Assembly: GCA_032716605.1 (NCBI GenBank)
Contig: CM064530.1
Location: 5,945,458-6,009,457 of the forward strand
Direction: 5' to 3'
Source: Paralithodes platypus
Taxonomy: Eukaryota > Arthropoda > Malacostraca > Decapoda > Lithodidae
DNA length: 64,000 nucleotides
Shown: piece by piece, positions 10,001-19,423 of the stretch
Numbering within the stretch: the stretch's first letter is position 1
Layout: each line of letters begins with the position of its first letter
Notes under the pieces: generated by a model
Seen by the model: the letters and a program-made list of their open reading frames with translations, nothing else
Databases searched by the model: none
Told to the model about the DNA's origin: nothing
Made by a program: the position numbers and the translations under genes

Positions 10001-12419
10001 AGCGAGAGAATGACTAAGAGGGTGTACGAGAGCGAGGTGGAGGGACAGAGGGGGAGAGGTAGACCGAATATGAGGTGGAAGGATGGAGTGAGGAACTACA
10101 TGAACGAAGGCGGTGCTGGTTGGGGGGAGGGGCGTCGACTGACTGGGGACAGAGGTGCATGGGGGCGGTTCGTTCGTGGCCACCCCTTCGGGGATCACGG
10201 CGTCAGGCAATAGATAGATAGATAGAACCTACAGTATAAGGATTCCATAGACCTAGGCTATAATATTGTTCCTAATAAATTATGTATTAGGTTATGTATA
10301 GGCCTCGGACCTAGGCCTAATAAGGCGGCGAGCCTATTCCCTATAATTATCCAGGATTACATTAAAGGTGGGGGCTCATGGGTTGAGGTAAACATGGACA
10401 AATATTCGCCAACTTGCATAGCCTATAATAATCTTGTAAAATGCAATGTCGCTGAAATAATTATTAACAATGGAATAAAGGATTTTGCGGATCGTCTATA
10501 CCGGGCCTGTGATGTCATAGTGACGTCACACCAGTATCCTTAGCCTAGACTGGATGGTGGACTTACACTCTTGTGACGTCACAGGCCCGGTATAGACGAT
10601 CCACAAAATCCTTTATACCATTGTTAATAATTATTGGTACGATTTTAGTTACTGGACACCTATTTGACAGGTACCACCGAGGATTTAATACATATTTGTT
10701 TTCGGTTTCCACGCATCCAACACCAAGCTACACCTTTTTCTGGTCCGGTAATAGTATTGAAAACGATATAACTTTTTAAATGTGGTTTTCGACAAGAATA
10801 AAACGGCGCGTTTGTGCCAAAAATCGGCGTCGTCGCTTCGGATCGTCACGGTTTGTTTACCCAGGACGCTCGAGGTTACTACGGCCAGCTGTTTTACTTG
10901 CCCCCTGCTGGCCACATATATGACGATTATGATAATTCACGGGAGGGGGGGGGGGGGGGCAGAGCCCCCCTTCAACCTGTCCTGTATCCCACGGCCTATA
11001 ACGCAAGTCTTTATCAAAAAATGGACCCAACAACTGGTTATATAAGCTTAGCCATTTGAAGTCGACCGCCAAGGCGGCGGGACCGGGAAGTCACTCCGAG
11101 CGTAAAGTAAAGAAAGCGACGCTACTTCCACGAACGCAACCGAGTTGTCTTTATATTTCGTCTCATATTATCATTATTAAAGTGTCCCCATTGCTTTTTT
11201 AGTGTTCCGTACACCAGAAAAGGGTGTAGCTTGGTGTTGGATGCGTGGAAACCGAAAAAAAATATGTATTAAATCGTTGTCGATACCTGTCAAATAGGTG
11301 TCCAGTAACTAAAATCGTACGGTACCTAATTATTTCAGTGCCATTACATTTTGAAAGATAATTATGTACAGCTTGGCGATTATCAATCCATTTCCATGTT
11401 TATCTCAACCCATGAGCCCCCACCTTTAAGTCATTGACCAAATGGGGAAAATATCAAGGAAACCGGCCACAAATTTTCCTGGAAATTTGGAAGTCACCAC
11501 TGTCACCCATCGAATGAACATAACCTAGGCCCTATACATCATATTAGGCTAATATATGTTTCAACTTTCGGAAAAAAAAATTTCCCCATTATCCAACAAT
11601 CTTAAGATACGGCCCCCGATAGTGGGGACGGCTATGAAGTACAGGGAAATTGTGGGGTAAAAGACGAAAATAAGGGGTAATATTAGCCTAGCCTAACCTA
11701 ACCTAGTATATTAGGTGGGGGCTGCCGCCCCCACTGGTTTGGTATGTAATTAATAAAAGGTTGATGGTCGCCAAAAAAAACTTGAATGAAGCCTACGGTA
11801 TTTACTCCGCAATCTTCAGTTTTGGCTGTGGATAACAGGAGGTAGGCTAAATATTAACGTTTTCAAAGTAGGCCTAGGCTAGGCCTAATTGAAAAAGTTT
11901 TTTCTGAAAGTTGAAACATAGGCTAGCCTAGCCTATGATGTATAGGCCTAGGCTAGGTCCTGGTTATGTTCATTCGATGGGCGAATTCCAAATTTCCAGG
12001 AAAATTCGTGGCCGGTTTCCTTGATATATACCCCAAATGGTTAAGATAAATAGGCCTAAAAATCATTTAAACAAAAATCAGGCTAGGCTATGGCCACCAC
12101 TAGCCTAAGGCCTAGGCTACCTAGACTAGCCTATTTCTCAAAATATGGTATTTTTATATGGACATAGCCTAGGCCTACAAATTACAGGTTCGAGCCTCTT
12201 CTAGATAACTGCCCATAGGTAGCCATTACTGAGATTAAGGATTAGCCCATCAAACTTGTTCCAGAACTCTCAAAACAAAAATAAAATGTGGTCCTAACAA
12301 TTAGCCTACGAAATTTACAAAAGAGATTCTTGTTGAAATGGCCGCCTATACTTACGTGCGAGACGCCTCTTGATGATCACAGTCACACTAGAATCCTCGG
12401 TGTCCATGTCTGCAGTCAT
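975..12419 (-). CDS. DNAJC2: DNAJC2 / zuotin (MPP11) homologue, 5' part of gene (three exons)
   Basis: Ribosome-associated J-protein co-chaperone; in the known family it works with an Hsp70-type partner at the ribosome exit tunnel and also has nuclear chromatin roles. Coding exons on the minus strand are 12419-12356, 3344-3154 and 1050-975. Spliced, they give an N-terminus with the conserved VEPVGRW block, an acidic stretch, then DWK followed by QDHYAVLGL and RYKA, as at the start of the zuotin J domain. Phases agree: exon 1 ends with one base that completes a Pro codon with the CG opening exon 2, and exon 2 to 3 is phase 0. Donors are GTAAG, GTTAG and GTGAGT; acceptors are TTGGCAG and TTCCAG. 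Intron 1 is about 9 kb, intron 2 about 2.1 kb. The HPD motif, the rest of the J domain and any SANT domains lie beyond the left edge. Family match is strong; expression is not shown. Confidence 0.88.
1077..1140 (+). repeat. tRNA-like SINE head
   Basis: Has an A-box-like TGGTGTAATGG and a B box GTTCAAATC about 35 bp apart, and ends GGGAGAACCA. The anticodon region cannot form a normal arm. Read as a tRNA-derived SINE promoter or tRNA pseudogene in DNAJC2 intron 2. Confidence 0.5.
1183..1400 (-). mobile_element. LINE 3'-end fragment with GATA-type tail, copy 2
   Basis: Encodes the C-terminal end of a non-LTR retrotransposon protein (KRVYESEVEGQRGRGRP, then a GHPFGDHGVRQ end), nearly identical to the copy at 9800-10213. 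A TATC microsatellite at the 3' side marks the element end. It lies in DNAJC2 intron 2, sense to the gene. Confidence 0.75.
1480..1665. mobile_element. Diverged foldback MITE, TTAA family H
   Basis: Shares with seven other stretches the internal pair TTTTATTCAG...GGAAGGA and TCCTTCCTAAGC...TCTAA, which form an imperfect foldback. The termini are decayed, so the ends are approximate. Confidence 0.45.
2003..2489. mobile_element. TTAA-flanked non-autonomous element (487 bp)
   Basis: Bounded by TTAACCC and GGGGTTAA. It contains AAAAACGTCTAG, GAGCTCTCTAAGTCAACTGG and TTGTTTACATGCGTCGGAC, shared in the same order with 33880-34365. No transposase. TTAA ends suggest a piggyBac-type mobiliser. ORFs inside it are not conserved between the copies. 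Confidence 0.65.
2542..2950. mobile_element. pogo/Tigger-like non-autonomous TIR element (409 bp)
   Basis: Terminal inverted repeats CAGTCGACCCTCGATTTAA and its complement, flanked by TA on both sides (2540-2541, 2951-2952). The TIR style (CAGT..ACCCTCG with TA target duplication) fits pogo/Tigger relatives. The ORF at 2649-3152 crosses its right end and is not a gene. Confidence 0.7.
3154..3344 (-). CDS. DNAJC2: DNAJC2 coding exon 2
   Basis: 191 nt. It encodes the VEPVGRW block near the N-terminus, a Ser/Glu-rich acidic stretch (ESDIEEEPEVEIVDD) and LRSLNPADWK just before the J domain. The acceptor TTTTGGCAG and donor AAG/GTTAGT fit the consensus. The entering phase matches exon 1 and it leaves in phase 0. 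Codons are GC-rich in a 35-40% GC neighbourhood, as expected for a real exon. Confidence 0.88.
3463..4904 (+). mobile_element. 5'-truncated I/Jockey-type LINE with intact RT frame and poly(A)
   Basis: One frame is open from about 3478 to the stop at 4825. It carries RT motifs DPSNYRPIAIT, ALDISKAFDRV, AGVPQGSVLAP and SYADDS (catalytic YADD present), then a thumb/C-terminal region (YKSHVRSQMDYCSPLWGG). A 3' UTR and a run of about 20 A follow at 4883-4903. The endonuclease and the first RT motifs are missing. It lies in DNAJC2 intron 1, antisense to the gene. The open frame suggests a fairly recent insertion. Confidence 0.85.
5230..6664 (-). mobile_element. I/Jockey-type LINE fragment, interrupted
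   Basis: RT pieces on the minus strand: NSGVPQGSVLSP and SYADDS (6380-6664), SLNILGVSLSSNLSWKD (6090-6230), then, after an inserted LINE fragment (about 5664-6062), HVWGGSTRTALLERVE and the C-terminal region (5315-5650). Frameshifts break it. It is related to the element at 12746-14340. Confidence 0.75.
5664..6062 (-). mobile_element. Inserted LINE 3' fragment with (TATG)n tail
   Basis: Minus-strand remnant of a LINE C-terminus (KLQDRITNDELRRRL, then IVEGAAPRGG) ending in a CATA/TATG microsatellite at 5664-5696. It is inserted into the I-type LINE, whose reading resumes on both sides. Same family as 42205-42590 and 57010-57687. Confidence 0.7.
6293..6850. repeat. Left arm of a ~555-bp inverted repeat
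   Basis: Near-identical reverse complement of 8136-8688. It contains the LINE RT start (MENQGAS...) plus about 180 bp of upstream sequence with GTGGGAGAAACACTACATAA. The loop is 6851-8135. Confidence 0.85.
6851..8135. other. Inverted-repeat loop: repeats only, no gene seen
   Basis: Contains CCTAACCTAACCTAG (6897-6911), a MITE end with CTCGATTTACGATTGGGTTA (about 6975-7185, reverse), a 58-bp tandem repeat (7467-7610) and segments shared with 17700-17790, 21640-21790 and 22130-22200. No ORF above 70 aa is plausible. Confidence 0.6.
7425..7725 (+). repeat. 58-bp tandem repeat (2.5 copies) with flanking direct repeats
   Basis: The unit TTGTATCCCATGTACTGGG... GTTAGGTGAGGGTTA starts at 7468, 7526 and 7584 (partial). 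The flanks 7425-7466 and 7681-7721 both carry CTAGGAACACTTACTACCTG, so the block sits between direct repeats of about 40 bp. Confidence 0.65.
8136..8688. repeat. Right arm of the ~555-bp inverted repeat
   Basis: Reverse complement of 6293-6850. Homology stops after CTTTCAATGCTTCCAAG, where the sequence switches to a different LINE family. Confidence 0.85.
8300..9240 (+). mobile_element. Chimeric LINE remnant: I-type RT joined to CR1-like C-terminus
   Basis: 8318-8602 encodes NSGVPQGSVLSP and SYADDS of an I/Jockey-type RT. From 8689 the sequence is a CR1-like thumb/C-terminal region (NKANRILGLI, LYLSLVRPHMDYDVQFW, SLERVQRRMTKII) with one stop at 8993, then 9019-9240 ending near YGWNGLPSAIVG. 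The two parts come from different families, so this is recombination or nested insertion, not one element. Confidence 0.7.
9431..9740 (+). repeat. Dispersed ~290-bp repeat with CCTAACC and GC hairpin, copy 1
   Basis: Carries CTCTGACCGGGTATAGGCTA, CCCTTTGAAAGGACATTAGCC, a CCTAACC run, a GC-rich hairpin (GTGGGGACTGCCGCCCCGAC) and TTTTGGTGTATTTGTCTGTG, in the same order as 17205-17490 and in part 22436-22650. No coding capacity. Confidence 0.7.
9800..10226 (+). mobile_element. LINE 3'-end fragment, best-preserved copy, with (ATAG)n tail
   Basis: Open frame 9851-10213 encodes a LINE C-terminal region: LRSACGVTWRDRQTNEEV, NLRWFGHMERM, GQRGRGRPNMRWKDGV and the GHPFGDHGVRQ end. A GATA-type microsatellite follows at 10209-10226. 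The WFGHMERM block is common to many arthropod non-LTR elements. 5'-truncated; sits in DNAJC2 intron 1. Confidence 0.8.
10367..11428. repeat. Nested inverted repeat (~1.06 kb)
   Basis: Outer arms GGGGGCTCATGGGTTGAGGT (10371) and its complement near 11400-11425. Second arms 10634-10743 and 11215-11330 (ATTTTAGTTACTGGACACCT and complement). An independent 65-bp-arm palindrome sits at 10455-10638, with TCTATACCGGGCCTGTGA and its complement. Read as layered foldback elements. Confidence 0.75.
11448..12046. repeat. Inverted repeat (foldback) next to DNAJC2 exon 1
   Basis: Arms 11448-11575 and 11900-12046 share TCAAGGAAACCGGCCACAAA and CATTCGATGGG in inverted order. The interior holds a CCTAACCTAACCTAG run and the GTGGGGGCTGCCGCCCCCAC hairpin at 11710-11740. 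Confidence 0.7.
12356..12419 (-). CDS. DNAJC2: DNAJC2 coding exon 1 (start codon)
   Basis: Begins with ATG at 12419 and encodes 21 codons plus one base, starting MTADMDTEDSS and ending KRRLA. It ends at a consensus GTAAGTAT donor. This ATG was chosen because the 64-nt open stretch joins exon 2 in the correct phase and its acidic start followed by a basic patch suits the family. A second in-frame Met four codons later is a possible alternative start. Confidence 0.8.
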
Positions 12420-12745
12420 AATTCCTCGAATTTTGAAACTAAAGGCTAAAAATTACTAAATTTCGGCTGCAAACCCCTCGGTGCATGTTCTACAGAGCGC
12501 TTGTATTCCGATTGTCAATGACAACACCACGTGAAGATCAAAGAAAATGACACAATTTTTAAGCGGAGACTGATATATTTTGTTAACACTCGCAACTTGC
12601 ACACAGACTCTAACATATAATAATACCTTTGAAATTCCCAAAGATCCTTCCTGAGCTGTCTAAAATCGTCTAAGGATGTAGCCTTATTTGAGATAGTCTT
12701 TACCCTTTGAAATTCCCAGAGATCCTTCCTAAGCTGTATAAAATA
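12420..12745 (-). promoter_or_regulatory. Probable 5' UTR / promoter region of DNAJC2
   Basis: Region immediately upstream of the DNAJC2 start on the minus strand. It has a CACGTG E-box-like palindrome at 12530-12535 and no TATA box I would defend. Beyond 12620 it turns into a duplicated foldback-repeat fragment (TTTGAAATTCCCA...GATCCTTCCT, at 12627 and 12706). Regulatory role is inferred from position only. Confidence 0.35.
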
Positions 12746-14340
12746 GTCTCTTTTTCTTCTGCTCTCTTTTGGATCAAGGACCATATTACCAGTCTTGCTA
12801 AGGCAGTCTCCCAGAAGCTGGGTGCGCTCAACCGCCTCATGGGGTTCTTTACCCCTGCGCAGCTTTTTGCTCTGTACAGGGGCACAGTGCGTCCTTGTAT
12901 TGAGTATTATTCACATGTGTGGGGAGGATCCTCTCACACAGCACTCCTAGACACAGTAGAAAAGAAAGCCTTCCGTCTCATTAACTCACATCATCCACTC
13001 ACCTACTCTCTGCAATCTCTCTCTTTCCGCCGCAATGTTGCATCTCTCTCGCTACTATAATAATCAGTTTTCCTCGGAGCTCTCCCAGTGTATACCACCT
13101 CCTCTACGTAGGGCATGTGGTATCCATCTTGCAACACAATCCTACCCTATACTCTGTGCAACTCTCCAACCCAAGAGTGAAACATTACTCTCAGACTTTC
13201 TTCTATTCAACGGATGAGCTCTTGAACTCTCCCTTAGAACCAGTCTTTCCCTCTTCCTATGACTTAATTGCTTCAAAATCCTTGTGTCCAGGCATTTTGG
13301 CTCAAACGTCCCTCGACTTTGGCCCTGTCACTCTTTCAACTCTGGGGGAGGCACCTGCTACAGGCAGTTCTGCCTTTTGCCTCCCTCACTCACATAGAAA
13401 AGAAAAACAAAATTACGAGTAGCTCGCATTATGCCAGACTTGGAAGTTATCTGGGTACCATCACATCCTGACAGCAGAGCTATTTGCCATATAGGCTACA
13501 AAGCCCTTCTCTTTTTTAGCGTCCACTTGTCCAGTCAGCAGGTGGTCATCTACTCGGACTCCCAGTCTTCTCTTCGCCTCCTGCAGTCTCATCGTCCTGC
13601 GTCACACACCTCCCTCGTCTACAAGATTCAGTCGCTAATACTTCAACTCTCCGTCACATCATGGCCAGTGCATTTACAATGGATTCCATCTCACTGCGGG
13701 ATTAGGGGGAACCCGTACATAGCAAACAGGGGTGCGGCCACAGCTCACTCTTTGACGTCATGTGAGAGATTGGACGCTGATCTGCGGTCCCATCAGATGG
13801 TGGTTCGTCGGTCCTGTTTTTCCCAATGGAACGCTACCCTCCGACGTTCATTGCCAGCCACTACCCTCGCAACCTATATGGAGGACTCATCTCCCCAACC
13901 CTGGGCGAGAAACAAGCTCCGCTGTCTGGACGTACGAACACTGGCCAGGCTACGCATCGGCCATACCACGCTCTCTGGCCACCTCCAGTGTTTGGGTATC
14001 CTGGGTATAGCCTACTGATGCATGCCGGTGATGTGGTCAATCAGAGACGATTGAGCACTATGTGTTGAGCTGTCCTCGCTTCTACATGGAGCGGTCTATC
14101 CTCGAAGGCCACTTTCGACTCCTCGGAGTCACCTCACTCTCCCTGTCAGCGATCCTCGAAGGTCGGGGAGTCCTTGATGAGAAGCGACGTGCTGTGGTTC
14201 TATGCTTCTGCAGCTTTCTCTCAGCAACTAGGCGCCTGTAGTGATCAACATCTCCTCTACGAAGGAAGAGCTGGAGCGGGCGCGGTGACGTACTCGAGTG
14301 GCCCTGGACCCCCAGCAGCAACAGCAACTCGAATTGTGAA
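12746..14340 (+). mobile_element. I-type LINE 3' half: RT thumb plus RNase H, broken
   Basis: 12765-13060 encodes the RT C-terminal region (SLAKAVSQKLGALN, FTPAQLFALYRGTVRPCIEY, HVWGGSSHTALLDTVE). After frame breaks, 13431-14020 carries an RNase H domain with YSDSQSSL and IPSHCGIRGN, followed by a Cys-rich end (HYVLSCPRF in a shifted frame near 14060-14100). An RNase H domain downstream of RT is typical of I-clade elements. Several frameshifts and stops make it dead. 5'-truncated. Confidence 0.82.
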
Positions 14341-14767
14341 CAAGCTCAATGAACTTAATCTATGCACAGTCACTGACAGAATACATACTATAGGAACTAC
14401 CTTTCTAGCACACTATCCTTCTCCAGCCTCACATTTATCTCGATGACTATGACCAAGACCAAGGTGGTAACTTCTAGTGAATCTAGTCGAATGTGAATGT
14501 GAATGTGACGGTAACTTCTTGGCGGTATGAGGGACATACGTATGAGTTTTGTAGAGTTTGTGGTGATACGTATGGCAGAAATTGGTGGCTTTTTCGTCCA
14601 TTGGTGCGTGGTGCGTGGTTCTGCGTAGTCTGCGCGTTATTCCGGCACGGGTGAGGTTCTATTCCAACTTTTGGTGTCGATATATAGGCGTGACAAAGTA
14701 AAAGAAGGGGTGAGTTAGTGTAGAGATGGGCGTGGGTAGGCGCCTAGTTTTGGGGCGTCACAAAATA
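14341..14767. other. No gene seen
   Basis: Spacer between two LINEs. It has short alternating GTGAATGTGAATGTGA and TGGTGCGTGGTGCGTGG runs and no convincing ORF, RNA gene or TIR. Confidence 0.4.
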
Positions 14768-16478
14768 TTGCAGTGAAAGGAATCAGGAGAAGGAAAGGGT
14801 TAAGGCAGGGATGTAACCTGTCACCATTAATTTTTGCAATGTGCATGGAGGAGTTGGTGAGGAGAATTAAGAGTAAGGGTCAAGGAGTGAAAATAGGGCA
14901 GTATAGGCTAGCAATTCTGACGTTTGCTGATGATGTTGTGTTGACAGCAGAGACAGAGGAAGATATGGGGGAAATGTTACAGGAGGCGGAAAGGTTTGGC
15001 AGAGACCTAGAAATGAAGTTCAGTGTAGAGAAAAGCAGTATGATAGTAGTAAATGGACCAGAGGCAGTAGAAATGAGGATAGGAGGGGAAAGAATAGAAA
15101 AAAGGGAGGAAGTGAAGTATTTAGGGTTATGGATAGGGAGGGAAGGGCGACAAAGGACAATAAATGAGAAAATCATGAAGGTGGAGCAGTGTAGTGGGAA
15201 ACTGTGGAATGTGACAAAAACCAGAGTAAATAAATATAAAATAGTAAGAGAGGTGGAAGGACTTTGAAGTGCCGAGAATAATGTACGGGATGGATGTGAG
15301 AGGGAGTACAGGGGGAGAAATAAATAGACTGGAGACGGGACACAATAAAATAGGAAGAATGGGGTTAGGAGCAAGAAGGTGGACAGCAAATGAAGCAGTG
15401 AGAGGGGAGATGGGATGGAGTACGTTTGAGGAGAGAGTGGCGAAGGCGAAGTTGAGTTACAAGAGTAGGGTGGAGGAGATGGAGGATCATAGGTGGCCAA
15501 GGAGAGTAAATGAATGGGGGGAGGGGAAGAGTAGATGGGCAAAAGAGTGTAAGAGAAAACTGAAAAAAATAGGAGTGAAACAAAGAAGGGTGGGACAGGA
15601 GTGGAGAGATGTAGGGAGTAATACAGGACTAGGTCAGGGAAGGAGACTAGAGAAAGAGATAGGAACGAGAGTGAAGGAAGTAGGAAGACAGGAATGGAAG
15701 AGAAATATGGAGAAGAAAAGTACACTGATAAGATATAGAAGCAAGGGGAGACCGAGAAAAGAGGAGTTCTATGACGGAAGTTGGGGAGCTGAACTACTGT
15801 TTAAGGCTAGGGCAGGAGCATTAGAGACAAATAGGAGAACATGGAGGTGGAATGGGGGGGTGAAAGAGTGTCTACAGTGTGAGGTGGGAGGGAGGAGAGT
15901 GGAGGAGACAATAGAACATATAGTGACAGAGTGCCAGGGGTATGCAGAGGAGAGAGAGGGGTTGGAAAATGAGTTGAAACGGGTGGTAGGGGAGAGGGAA
16001 TGGGAAGAGCAGAAAGAGGAGGAGGATGAGGGTGTAAAATTTGTGTTAGGTCTCGAGACAGAAGAGGGGGTAGATGGGGAAATGGGGAAAAGAATGAAGG
16101 TAGTGAAAAGATTCCTGGAGCAGGTGTGGCAGAAGAGAAAACGGAATAGGATAGAATAGGGTGAGGGGGAGAAGGGGACCAGAGCGGGGGAGGAAGAAAA
16201 TGAGATTAAATAGTAGAGAGGGGAAAAGATAAATTAAGATAAGGAAAGAACAAGATATTGGGGGGTGGAGGAGGGGGTAAAAATAAGGAGAGGAGAGTTC
16301 TGCTTAAGCTATATACTTCAATTCTTTATCTTTAACTATCCTTTCTACGACTACATAATTTCTAAACTAATTCTTAAATCTAGCTCTAGCTGTTTCTGGA
16401 GAAGTCACCGGTGCATAGGTGAGCTGGCTTTGAGAGGGGACAGCAACTCCACAAGAAGAAGAAGAAGAAGAAGACACA
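14768..16478 (+). mobile_element. Purine-rich LINE with C-terminal CCHC motif and (GAA)n tail
   Basis: 14773-15266 encodes RT motifs LRQGCNLSPLIFAMCMEEL and TFADDVV (catalytic FADD). After one frameshift near 15250-15268, 15269-16159 continues with VPRIMYGMDV, a basic/acidic region and CLQC-x11-HIVTEC (Cys-x2-Cys, His-x4-Cys), the zinc-knuckle arrangement at the C-terminus of R2/R4-type elements. The tail is (AAG)n at 16455-16475. The + strand is strikingly purine-rich throughout. The 281-aa minus-strand ORF opposite (14880-15725) is a by-product of that bias. Confidence 0.82.
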
Positions 16479-17204
16479 GGTTTTGACAAATTCATAGAGC
16501 ATGGATTGGCGTTTGCGCGCTAGGTTAGCTTTGGAGTTTTCCTATAATGATGGACTTAATTTATTTCATCCAAGTTGAACTAGCCTAGGCCTAGGCCTAA
16601 CTTGAACATAAAGCCCACTAATTTCACTAAACCCTAATGCCTAATCCCTAATGGAATTTGGAAAGGTTGGTAAATAGCCTAGACTAGTTTAGGCTAACTT
16701 TGGTATCTTGTCTTTGCCTGATATAGATTATAGCCTACTCCTAGTAAGCCTATTAGCAAGGTTAGCCTGGTGTAAAAGTGTTCCTGGTTGCAACTTGGAC
16801 CAAGTAAAATGTAATTTTCATTTAGGCCTAGGCCGCCGGCGGCCGGCTCGCTGGCGGCTGATGTAGTGACTAGCGTCTTGGACTTGGACTTCCACCCAGA
16901 AGGCCCAAAATCGCGCCCAAGCTTGGCGCAGTAAAGATTTTTCGGTAGCATTCGCCATTCAAGGAGACTACATCAGGACTCCAGGACTCTTCTTCTTCTT
17001 CTTACCTCTGACCGGGTATAAGCTATCCTAGTGTTTACTAGCCTAGGCTAAACCCCTTTGAAAGGACATTAGCCTAACCGGAAAATATTAAGGAAACCAC
17101 CCACCAATTATTTTAATTATTTTTTTTGTAGTTTTAGTTTAGGCCTATGGTAGCATTCAAGGAGACTACTGCAGGACTCTTCTTCTTCTTCTTCTTACCT
17201 CTGA

Positions 17205-17490
17205 CCGGGTATAGGCTATCCTAGTGTTTACTACCCTATACCCCTTTGAAAGGACATTAGCCTAACCTAACAACCTTACCTAACCTAACCTAGTATTATA
17301 GGTGGGGGCTGGTGCCCCCACACCCCCGCTTTGACTTAGATTTTTGGTGTATTTGTCTGTAAAGTGGGTATTTTTCAATTTGTTGATAACGAAAATCCTC
17401 TATGCGGACTAAATGGAGAAAAATATGGCGAATCTATTGGTGCCTATTTTCCCTAATAAATTGTTTCTCATAATGTCGCACTAGTGTCCT
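17205..17490 (+). repeat. Dispersed ~290-bp repeat with CCTAACC and GC hairpin, copy 2
   Basis: Same order of blocks as 9431-9740, including CCCTTTGAAAGGACATTAGCC, CCTAACCTAACCTAG and the segment TATTGGTGCCTATTTTCCCT near its right end. A partial copy of the left blocks precedes it at 17005-17085. Confidence 0.7.
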
Positions 17491-17804
17491 TGAATATTAT
17501 CAAGCCTATTTGCATCAATAGCCTAGCCTAGGCCTATTATGCCTATATAGTGATTGACATTAGTTTCAACCTCCGCAAAAATCGTTTTCCCCTTTATCCA
17601 ACGATCTTAAGACACGGTGCCCGATAGTGGGGAGGGCTATGAAGATCAGGAAAAATGTGGGGTTAAAGACATAAAAAGGCGATATATTGGCTTTTATGAT
17701 GAAAGTTGGCTCGGGTTTTGTTGTTTATCAACTTGAGAAAACCCCAAAATTAAAAAACCTGAGTCAAGTTTTGGCAAAAGTTGGGGTATAGGCCTAGGTC
17801 TATA

Positions 17805-18535
17805 ATTGCACCTATACGAGCTAATCAAATTATTATTGTATTTAACAGGAAGGTATGATGAGGTAAGTGATGTGGTATAGGCCTAGGTGGCAATATGTGG
17901 AAATGGATTATAAGGGCAATCCGCCCCCTCTGACCCCCTTACGAAAATCTACGGTTACTCACTCCACCCCAACTGGATTTCTACTGTTTTACCCAACCAG
18001 CGGGGGTGTGGGGGCGGCAGCCCCCTCCCATAATTAAAATGTAAAACTTGCAAACTAAACAAACCAAAATTGGGACTAGGTTAGGTTAGGTAAGGTTGTT
18101 AGGTTAGGCTAATGTCTCTCTGAAACAATGTAAAATCTGTGTCACATCTAGATTGATAGACTTTTGTCAGAGGGGGCGGAATGCCCTTATAATCCATTTC
18201 CGCATATTGCCACCTATACCACATCACTATGATCACTTACCTCGTCGTACCTTCCTGTTAACCCCTTCAGACTCATATGACGCAGAGGTTGCCAGATTAG
18301 CAATAAGAAATAGAGTTCTCTCACTCTTATAATTACCTCCAAAATTAGTTTTCTGCCCACAGCTAACTCAAAGACAACTGCAGAGGTTGAAGTAACTAAA
18401 CTAAAGGTTTCTAAATACCCATGATGGTAACAAAGGCTTTAAAGTATCCCTAATCGGCTCAAAATCGCGTCATATGTCGGAGAGGGTTAAATACAATAAT
18501 ATATTTTTTAGCTCATATAGGTGCAATTATAGAAA
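17805..18535. repeat. Inverted repeat split by a TTAA-ended MITE
   Basis: Left arm 17805-17950 (TAGGTGGCAATATG, GGATTATAAGGGCA) pairs with 18170-18257 and continues at 18490-18535 (AATACAATAATATA, TAGGTGCAATTATAG). The break at 18258-18489 is a separate element bounded by GTTAACCCC and GGGTTAA with a CATATGACGCAGAGG / GCGTCATATG foldback. Confidence 0.7.
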
Positions 18536-19009
18536 TTTACCAAAGTTGGCTCGGATTTTAAGATTTTTCAGCTGCATAAAAGACAGCAAGTGCAAAAAAG
18601 AAGTTGGCTCGGGTTTTCTTGTTTTTCAACTTAAGAAACCCCCAAAATGAAGAAAAAAAAACAGTAAAGTTTTGGCAAAAGTTGTTGGATGGTACATGGG
18701 ATAGAAAAAGAACTTACCCAGTAAGCTCATTATCCATTATCCAACAATTAAGCAACATTAAAGATTTTAGCCTAACCTACCAACCTTACCTAACGGTCCT
18801 AACCTAACCTAGTATTATGGGTGGGGGCTGCTGCCCCCACACCCCCGCTGGTTGGATAGTACATTGGATAGAAAATTAGGTAAATTCCTAGTGTTAATTA
18901 GACTGAAAAGCAGGGAGAAAGAGGTCCGCCGAGTCGTGTTGTGTGCCGTCTATGGGGAGGTGAACCCTGGACAAATATCATTACAGGTTCTAGGTTCTGT
19001 ATCTCCCTT

Positions 19010-19415
19010 AACCTCTGAAGTGCGCATGGGGGGTATGAGACACCACACTCCTGTGCTGACGTATTTGAGCTGTTCCCATCACTAAAATATTTATTTTACC
19101 ATAAATACATTAATACTTATCCATATGCGCCTATTATAGGTTGATTATAAAGGTATTAACCTGTTACAACAATAAAACAAGTGGAAACAGCGTTTGGATG
19201 GTCAAAATCGGCGATACAGGCCGGGAGTTACACAATGTATGGCCGAGGCAACCAACCTCCCAGCCCACCACTTTCCTCCACCTCTGGAGAGAGACTGTCG
19301 ATCGATACTCTCTCTCTCTCTTGCACTCGCTTGCTAACAGTGATGACAACGCCCTGCTACCAACTCGCTAATGTTAGCACGAAAATAGACCACAGGAAAA
19401 GGGAATAACAGAATA
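19010..19415 (+). repeat. Single copy of the arm of the 20-21 kb palindrome
   Basis: Shares AAGTGCGCATGGGG, CAGCGTTTGGATGGTCAAAA, CGATCGATACTCTCTCTCTC and CGCTAATGTTAGCACGAAAA in order with 20080-20460. Direct orientation. The small ORFs inside are shared repeat sequence. Confidence 0.75.
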
Positions 19416-19423
19416 TACATTGT

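Noticed and set aside
14880..15725. 281-aa minus-strand ORF, Ser/Pro/Leu-rich
   Set aside because: Exact antisense of the purine-rich LINE coding strand. Its composition is dictated by that bias and it has no domain or start context.
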